A stretch of 23,250 nucleotides of DNA. Origin: a virus. This document shows positions 18,262-23,250 of this stretch, one piece after another (the first letter of the stretch is position 1; every line of letters starts with the position of its first letter). Both the position numbers and the translations under genes were made by a program. The stretch is from positions 1 through 23,250 of IMG/VR virus record IMGVR_UViG_3300045303_000164. One strand, given 5' to 3'. The notes beneath the pieces are model-generated. The model saw only the letters and a list, made by a program, of their open reading frames with translations, searched no databases and was not told where the DNA came from.

Positions 18262-19475
18262 GGCGTCTTGACGATCTTCTGGATGCCGGTCGCCTCGATG
18301 ATCAGCGGCGCGAAATACCCGGCGTAGGCGACCTGAACACCGAGCACGGACGGCTCAACAACCTGGAGGGACCCGATCCGGTCTTCGTACACCTCCGCCG
18401 CAGCGGTGGACGCGACGAACGCCGTCCCGGTGGCGAGCTGGGCGGACATGACGACGGTGATCCCCGAGATGGCGCCCATCGCACCCTGCCCGAAGCTGCC
18501 CGCGGAGAACCCGGTGGACTGGCTGTTCTGCGGGTTGACGGGCGCGAAGATCGGCCCGAACAGGCCGAGCATGTCCGGAGCCACGGCGAGGATCAGCCGG
18601 CCGGCGCCCTTCGTTGCGCTGTACACGATCCCGGCTGCGGCCCACACGGCCCCTGCGACGCCGGCGGCGGTGGCTGCCCCGGTCGGGATCGTCGTCGCTG
18701 CGACGGCAGCGGTGCCGCCGGCGACGAGTGCGTCGCCGAAGACGTCTTCGGTCTTCTGCGCGTACACCGACGCGAGGTCGCCGATCACGATGTCCATGAT
18801 CGACGGCTGCGTCCAGTCGATGTCCTGACGGGACACGTTGACGTAGCCGCCGTACGTGGTGCCGGTGACGGGGACTTTGGAGATGGTCATCTTCTGTGAC
18901 GTGAGCTCGGCCTTTTCCGCGGACTGGGCGAGGATCGCGGTGTGCTGCGTGATCCGCGGCCTCGACCAACTGCCGGACGGGAGCTGCCGCGGCCCGAACG
19001 CCGACACCAATGGGCGGGCGTCGTCGACGAAGTTGATGACCGGCCCCAGGATCTGCTCGGGGAGCAGGCCGGGGTTGTCGGACGTGGTCTGGTGCGCGGC
19101 GGCGCGGTTGTAGGTCGAGAGGCGGTTGCGGGCGTGCTCCTCGCCGAGGCCGGCCTTCCAGTAGTCGAGGACGTAGGCGCCGGCTGAGCGGTACTCGATC
19201 TCCTTCGGCGCGGCGACGCTGCTGTCGTCGAGCAGCTTCCCGATGTCCCTGATCCGCTCCCTGGACTGGAGCGCGATCGCGGCCGACTCCTGCATCGGCT
19301 TCGCCTGCTCGTTCAGCTCACCCTGCCGGGTGTGCGCCCGGGTGACCAACTCCATTTCCTGGGCGGTGAGGTCGCGGCCTTCCTTCTCGGCGGCCTCGAC
19401 GACACCGTCGATGAACGTTTGCTTCTCCTCGATCTCCGCGGAGATCCGGGCGAGCATCTGGTCTGTTGCCCTCAT
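18258..19475 (-). CDS. HK97-fold major capsid protein (405 aa)
   Basis: A strong ribosome site (AAAGGAG) precedes ATG 19475. Residues 1-85 are a helical delta (scaffold-like) domain, DQMLARISAEIEEKQTFIDG through QELVTRAHTRQGELNEQAK-type heptads, normally removed by the protease encoded upstream. The mature part begins before PGLLPEQILGPVINFVDDAR and contains PLVSAFGPRQLPSGSWSRPR, YVNVSRQDIDWTQPSIMDIV and the A-domain region with AVAPDMLGLFGPIFAPVNPQ. The order protease-capsid and the delta domain match the HK97 type. A 101-bp gap with the palindrome CGCTCGAGCG precedes the gene and may hold its own promoter. Confidence 0.9.
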   Translation of the reverse strand: MRATDQMLARISAEIEEKQTFIDGVVEAAEKEGRDLTAQEMELVTRAHTRQGELNEQAKPMQESAAIALQSRERIRDIGKLLDDSSVAAPKEIEYRSAGAYVLDYWKAGLGEEHARNRLSTYNRAAAHQTTSDNPGLLPEQILGPVINFVDDARPLVSAFGPRQLPSGSWSRPRITQHTAILAQSAEKAELTSQKMTISKVPVTGTTYGGYVNVSRQDIDWTQPSIMDIVIGDLASVYAQKTEDVFGDALVAGGTAAVAATTIPTGAATAAGVAGAVWAAAGIVYSATKGAGRLILAVAPDMLGLFGPIFAPVNPQNSQSTGFSAGSFGQGAMGAISGITVVMSAQLATGTAFVASTAAAEVYEDRIGSLQVVEPSVLGVQVAYAGYFAPLIIEATGIQKIVKTP

Positions 19476-19576
19476 TGGGGGCTCCTTTCGAACGCGAGTA
19501 AGAGATCAGGTCTCGCTCGAGCGTTCGCTTCCCCCGCAACAGCCGGCCCACCCAGTGGTCTACAACGGCTGGTAGT
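19476..19576. promoter_or_regulatory. Upstream region of the capsid gene
   Basis: This is the largest gap in the head module. It holds the capsid ribosome site (AAAGGAG) and a perfect 10-bp palindrome CGCTCGAGCG. Separate high-level expression of the capsid is usual, but no clear -35/-10 pair is seen. Confidence 0.3.
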
Positions 19577-20164
19577 TCAGCGATCGGTCAGAACATACAT
19601 CTTCTCGAGCTCCCACGCTTTCACGGCGGCCAGGTTCGGCGCCACGATGCCGCTGGGAGGCTCTGTAAGCCCCTGTGAGCGCACCGCAAGCACTTTGGCA
19701 CCTTCGTATGCCGGGTCCGGTGTCATCGCGATATGGCCGAGCCACGCCTTCACCAATCGGCGGAGCGACCGGCCCTCCCACTGCTCACCGTCGGCCATCG
19801 GCAGGAACCCCGCCGACGCATCCAGGATCTCTTCGTGCGCGAGCGTCAACGTCTCGTCGCCGAGCGGTGTCTGGGCGATGCGGAGCTCGGCGACCAACCC
19901 GTCGTCGCGGTTGTGGAGCCGGACCGCGCGGCCGACGGTGCGGGTGACGTCGTGGTCGCGGTTCACCCTGATGCGGTTCGCGCGCCGCTCGATCCCGGAG
20001 AACGCGCCCCGCGAGAACACTTCGCGGACCATCCGCCCCTGGTGCTCGACAACGGTCTCTTCCTCGTAGGGCATCACGATCAGCTCGATGATCCGGTCGG
20101 GGAACGACACCCCGATCTGTTTCGCGGCCCGGTACTCCAGGGCGCCCGTCGGTGTTTCGGTCAT
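19577..20164 (-). CDS. HK97-type prohead protease, S78 family (195 aa)
   Basis: It cleaves the capsid delta domain during head maturation. Family features in order: IIELIVMPYEEETVV (I-G-...-PY region), EVFSRGAFSGIERR, the catalytic His in NRDHDVTRTVGRAV (about residue 71), the catalytic Ser in LAHEEILDASAGFLPMADGE, and the late motif AWLGHIAMTPDPAYEGAKVL followed by AVRSQG. The ATG overlaps the portal stop (ATGA). The gene order portal-protease-capsid is canonical. Confidence 0.9.
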   Translation of the reverse strand: MTETPTGALEYRAAKQIGVSFPDRIIELIVMPYEEETVVEHQGRMVREVFSRGAFSGIERRANRIRVNRDHDVTRTVGRAVRLHNRDDGLVAELRIAQTPLGDETLTLAHEEILDASAGFLPMADGEQWEGRSLRRLVKAWLGHIAMTPDPAYEGAKVLAVRSQGLTEPPSGIVAPNLAAVKAWELEKMYVLTDR

Positions 20165-21417
20165 CTGAGGACTCCTGCGGCTAGGTCTGTCGGGGCGGTG
20201 TCGGTGAGTCGTTCGGCCTCCCGGATCTCGTCGACCGACTGCGCGGGGTTGCCTCTAGCGTCGACGATGCTGTTCAGGATCTGGTAGGTCTGGGCGCGCT
20301 CGTACGGGCCGGGCTGGACGTACTCGTCACGGTTCAGCTCGACGCGGGTGCCGCGCGGCAGCAGCCAGCCGGACAGCGCGGACATCACAGCCTGGGCTTT
20401 GGGGCGGAGTCCTGCGCGCCAGTGGTAGTCGAAGATCGCGGACACGTTCGCGTACGTCATCGAATCCCCGCCGCTAGGCAGTCCGACGAGGTGCGGCGGG
20501 ACGCCCAACAGGACGGCGATTCTTGATTCGTTGAACGTCGACAGCTCAAGCAATGCCATCTTGGTGGGGTCGAGCTGGGTTGGTTTCCAAGTGATGCCGC
20601 CCGACAGCACGGCCGGTTCGCCGATCGACGAGAGCCTCGCCGACACCCAATCCGCTTTCAGGGCGGCGGCCTGCTCTGAGGTGAGCTCCTCCGGGTGCTC
20701 GAGCACCGAGCTCGGGATCCCGCCGCCCGCGGCCAACCTGGTCGCGTACCGGGCGAGCACCTGCGCCGCGACGATCCGGGCGGCGCCGGCTTCCAATGGG
20801 CCGTGGCCGTGCGCGTCCGCAGTCGAGGAGCGGTAGCGGATGTGGAGGATGTCGTCGGTGCGGTCCTGATCCCCGATCGAGTAGTACCGGCTGCCCTGGT
20901 TCATTTCGACGTTGACGGTCCACGGCGGCACGACCCGGAACCGGGCCGGCCAGCCCGTCGAGTACCGGGCGAGCACGAGCACGAACGCTTCGCCGACGGC
21001 CTGGTAGTCCCAGAAGAGCTGGGCGAGGAACTCCTCGACGGACGTGTAGATCTCGGGGTCGGGGTTGACGAGCCAGTCCGCGTTCAGGCTCGGCGCCGCG
21101 CCGACCAAGTAGGGCGGCATCGTCGAGAGGACGGACGAGTTGAGGTCGAGGCACATCCAGGCGGTGTCGGTCAGGCTCGACATCGCCTGCCCGTTCCAGT
21201 TCGGGGTGTCCCATGTTTCGGGCCAGCCTGACCAGGCGGACGCGACGATCCGCGGAGGCAGCCACGGAGGCGCCGCGTCCCCCTCAACCACGAGACCGTG
21301 CGGGTCCCCGGGTGTGACGTTTGGGGGGCCGACGGTGCCTGGGGAGGCGGTCGCGGGATCGTTCCCGTTCGGGATCTCCGGCGGCCGGATCGCCCGTGTC
21401 CACAACCCCACGGCCAC
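20161..21417 (-). CDS. Portal protein, HK97/Phage_portal family (418 aa)
   Basis: The dodecameric portal is the DNA channel and the terminase docking site. Typical regions are FLAQLFWDYQAVGEAFVLVL (residues 139-158), then HIRYRSSTADAHGHGPLEAG with ARIVAAQVLARYATRLAAGG, the insert HPEELTSEQAAALKADWVSA, and FNESRIAVLLGVPPHLVGLP followed by the helix YANVSAIFDYHWRAGLRPKA. The GTG start lies 37 nt after the terminase stop. The N-terminus is Pro-rich and poorly conserved, so the exact start is less sure than the family. Confidence 0.9.
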   Translation of the reverse strand: MAVGLWTRAIRPPEIPNGNDPATASPGTVGPPNVTPGDPHGLVVEGDAAPPWLPPRIVASAWSGWPETWDTPNWNGQAMSSLTDTAWMCLDLNSSVLSTMPPYLVGAAPSLNADWLVNPDPEIYTSVEEFLAQLFWDYQAVGEAFVLVLARYSTGWPARFRVVPPWTVNVEMNQGSRYYSIGDQDRTDDILHIRYRSSTADAHGHGPLEAGAARIVAAQVLARYATRLAAGGGIPSSVLEHPEELTSEQAAALKADWVSARLSSIGEPAVLSGGITWKPTQLDPTKMALLELSTFNESRIAVLLGVPPHLVGLPSGGDSMTYANVSAIFDYHWRAGLRPKAQAVMSALSGWLLPRGTRVELNRDEYVQPGPYERAQTYQILNSIVDARGNPAQSVDEIREAERLTDTAPTDLAAGVLR

Positions 21418-21454
21418 CGAGTCTAAACGATTTCCTAGTTTCCGGTAGGGAAGG

Positions 21455-23221
21455 TCAACTGATCGAGGGGACGGGTGTTGGCCGGTGCGCCGCCGACACA
21501 GCCCAGACGAGAGCCTTCACGAGATGCGGGGCGCCGTGACCCGGGATCAGGAACAACCCCGACGGCATCTCCTTGACCCTGGCGAGGGCGACCGCCCTGT
21601 CGAGGTCGCGCCGTTCGCCGTCGTGGACGAGCATCCCGCCGAGAGCGAGATCCCTGAGCAGCGGCAACCCCGTCCGGGTCTCGGTGCCGCCGGCACGAGA
21701 AGGGGGCGGCGAGAACCCGCGCGGCACCCTCGCGATCAGCGACGCACCGACGTGGAGCGCCCGCAACGGGCGGACCGCAGCGACGGCCTCGACCTGGGCG
21801 ACGGCCTCGTCCCAGGTTTCGCAGCGGCACCCGTCGAGCTCGAGGCGGCCGTCGGCGGTTTTCGAGACGAACGCGGCGGCGGCGCCCAGCCCGGCGTCGT
21901 CCTCCAACGCGGCCCACACCGGCCCTGTCGAGGGTGCTTCCGGGTCTGCGAGGTCGGCCCAGACACCGGGCGGCAGCAGATCCTCGACCCCGGCGGAGTA
22001 GTCCGCGAGCCGGACGGGCCACTCGTTCAGCCATTGCGACCGGAACGACTCCGCCGGGTCGGGCTCGTCCTCAGCCCGCAACGTCCCCGCGAGCGCCGCC
22101 TCCAGCTGCGCGCGGATCGTTTTTTCGCGGCGCGGCGACCAGTGCGCCGACGATGCCCGCCAAACCGTCTCGTCGGCCATGTCGGCGCCACGCGGCGCGG
22201 ACCACTCGAGCAGCAGGCTCCCGTCACCGTCCTCCAATCCGGCGACGGCTGCGGCCCGCCACGAGAGCATCAGCGACGTCGACCGCCGATGCGCCGTACT
22301 GACGAGCAGCAGCTGCGGCTGTTCCCGCTCGACCATCGTCGGGACGATCCCTTCCTCGATCACCTCCGGCGCGACCTTCCACACCTCGTCGGCGACCGCG
22401 AACGGCACCGAGAACCCGAACGCCGCCATCACCGGCGCCTGCAGCATCCACCGCGACGCGGACGCGCGATGCTCGATATGGACGTCGCCGTTCGCCTCAC
22501 GAACCTTGTACTCGTCCGGCCGGACCTTCGCCCACAACCTGGCCGGCCGCTGCACCTCGATACAGACCCGCAGGTCCTTCCCGGTGTGCAAAACATCCTG
22601 AGCCTCACCGAAATGCTCGGCCTTGTGGATCCGCCAGAAGCACAACTCGCGAAGCAGCCACGATTTGCCGAGCTGCCGCGGCATCGTCAACAGGATCGTC
22701 TCCCAGCACAACCGGCCGTCCGCGTCGATCTCAAGCATCCGGGTCGCGGCCAGCTTCTGCCACCACCGCAACGGGCGCCCCGAACGAGCCTCGGCCCAAC
22801 GAATGAAGTCCGGCCCCAACGAGCCCACCGCCCGCTCATGGGGAACCGACATCAGCCTCGGCCACGCCGCGTCGGCCGGCACCCGCCTCAATCCCCGCAG
22901 CCACGGCACCCGCCAACGCTCATCGCCCCACACGAGGCCATCGCGCTCGACCTCGGCCTCAGCCACCGCCGGCGCCAGCAACTGCCGCCGCGCCGTCGCC
23001 CGGTTACACGCCCTGTGCTCAGGCCCCGCATACAACGACCGTGACCCGTCGACATGCCCCAGATCCCACGGCTCGCCCGGCAAGATCAACTCGCCGCAAC
23101 GAGCACACGTCACCCCACCCGCGAGAACCAACCCCTCCAGCCGCTCACGAAGCCCCTGATGCGGGCCGCCGTAGCCGCGAGCAGCCGTACGCGGCCGAGG
23201 TCTAGCGGCTACAGGAGACAC
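21455..23221 (-). CDS. terL: Large terminase subunit with N-terminal HNH domain (588 aa)
   Basis: The ATP-driven packaging motor and headful or cos nuclease. Walker A is PRQLGKS (residues 181-187), Walker B is FAVADE (274-279), and the coupling motif LLLVSTAH is at 304-311. Acidic residues in [16 protein letters not shown] (436-451) probably belong to the RNase H-like nuclease. Unusually, residues 22-80 form an HNH/treble-clef module: CARCG (Cys39, Cys42), PWDLGHVDG (His56) and [10 protein letters not shown] (His69, Cys72, Asn73). HNH endonucleases are normally a separate gene beside the terminase. The GTG start has no good ribosome site. I see no frameshift between the two domains. The right edge of the window is 29 nt upstream. 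Confidence 0.88.
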   Translation of the reverse strand: MSPVAARPRPRTAARGYGGPHQGLRERLEGLVLAGGVTCARCGELILPGEPWDLGHVDGSRSLYAGPEHRACNRATARRQLLAPAVAEAEVERDGLVWGDERWRVPWLRGLRRVPADAAWPRLMSVPHERAVGSLGPDFIRWAEARSGRPLRWWQKLAATRMLEIDADGRLCWETILLTMPRQLGKSWLLRELCFWRIHKAEHFGEAQDVLHTGKDLRVCIEVQRPARLWAKVRPDEYKVREANGDVHIEHRASASRWMLQAPVMAAFGFSVPFAVADEVWKVAPEVIEEGIVPTMVEREQPQLLLVSTAHRRSTSLMLSWRAAAVAGLEDGDGSLLLEWSAPRGADMADETVWRASSAHWSPRREKTIRAQLEAALAGTLRAEDEPDPAESFRSQWLNEWPVRLADYSAGVEDLLPPGVWADLADPEAPSTGPVWAALEDDAGLGAAAAFVSKTADGRLELDGCRCETWDEAVAQVEAVAAVRPLRALHVGASLIARVPRGFSPPPSRAGGTETRTGLPLLRDLALGGMLVHDGERRDLDRAVALARVKEMPSGLFLIPGHGAPHLVKALVWAVSAAHRPTPVPSIS

Positions 23222-23250
23222 CAGGCCAAAGAGGGAGAGATAAAGATGAC

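Noticed and set aside
21485-23044. 519-aa plus-strand reading frame
   Set aside because: It is antisense to the terminase, which has intact catalytic motifs; composition is typical of a high-GC shadow.

Overview
The window holds most of the genome of a temperate, HK97-like tailed phage with a siphovirus-type layout, present as a prophage or a phage contig. Base composition is very GC-rich. Overlapping ATGA/GTGA junctions, frequent GTG starts, an Rpf/transglycosylase-like lysin with the NTGNGYYGGLQ signature, and a small gene with a -10 box placed for leaderless transcription all point to an actinobacterial host. The genus cannot be named from this sequence, and I see no clear host gene.

Layout, right to left on the minus strand. 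(1) Head module, 23.2-17.5 kb: large terminase with an HNH domain fused to its N-terminus, portal, S78-type prohead protease, HK97-fold capsid, an acidic small protein, a fibre-like beta protein and a head-tail connector. (2) Neck and tail, 17.5-10 kb: closure and tail-completion proteins, major tail protein, tail assembly chaperones (apparently a -1 frameshift pair), tape measure, a repeat-built tail fibre, a large minor tail/hub protein and a protein with an exact octapeptide repeat. (3) Lysis, 10.0-9.3 kb: PGRP-type amidase and holin, then a conserved unknown. (4) Lysogeny and control, 8.4-5.9 kb: two plus-strand genes (a membrane protein and an HTH protein) that converge on the late operon at a perfect 16-bp hairpin, then an AlpA/Xis-type HTH coupled to a tyrosine integrase, and a second excisionase-type HTH converging on the integrase. 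(5) Accessory and early operon, 5.88-0.03 kb: a nearly unbroken chain of start/stop-coupled small genes including a C5-methyltransferase-like protein, a Mom-like protein, the ERF annealing protein, a replication-initiator-like protein, a second lysin and several membrane microproteins.

The most unusual part is 2.78-5.88 kb. Gene after gene is joined by variants of one short conserved sequence. On the minus strand it encodes a micro-ORF of 13-16 codons with consensus M-T-x-L-x-D-S-N-W-C-K-R. Its start overlaps the upstream stop codon and its stop overlaps the downstream start codon. In other copies the same beginning opens a longer small protein (Cys-rich or CGH-type). One gene sits between two such boundaries in the opposite orientation with its own promoter. 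It looks like a cassette array built on start-associated boundary repeats, which could serve translational coupling, gene shuffling, or both. The two candidate DNA-modification or anti-restriction genes lie inside this array.

Roughly a dozen of the genes listed here are shorter than 60 codons and were read directly from the nucleotide sequence. Functions are assigned by motif recognition only; no database search was possible.
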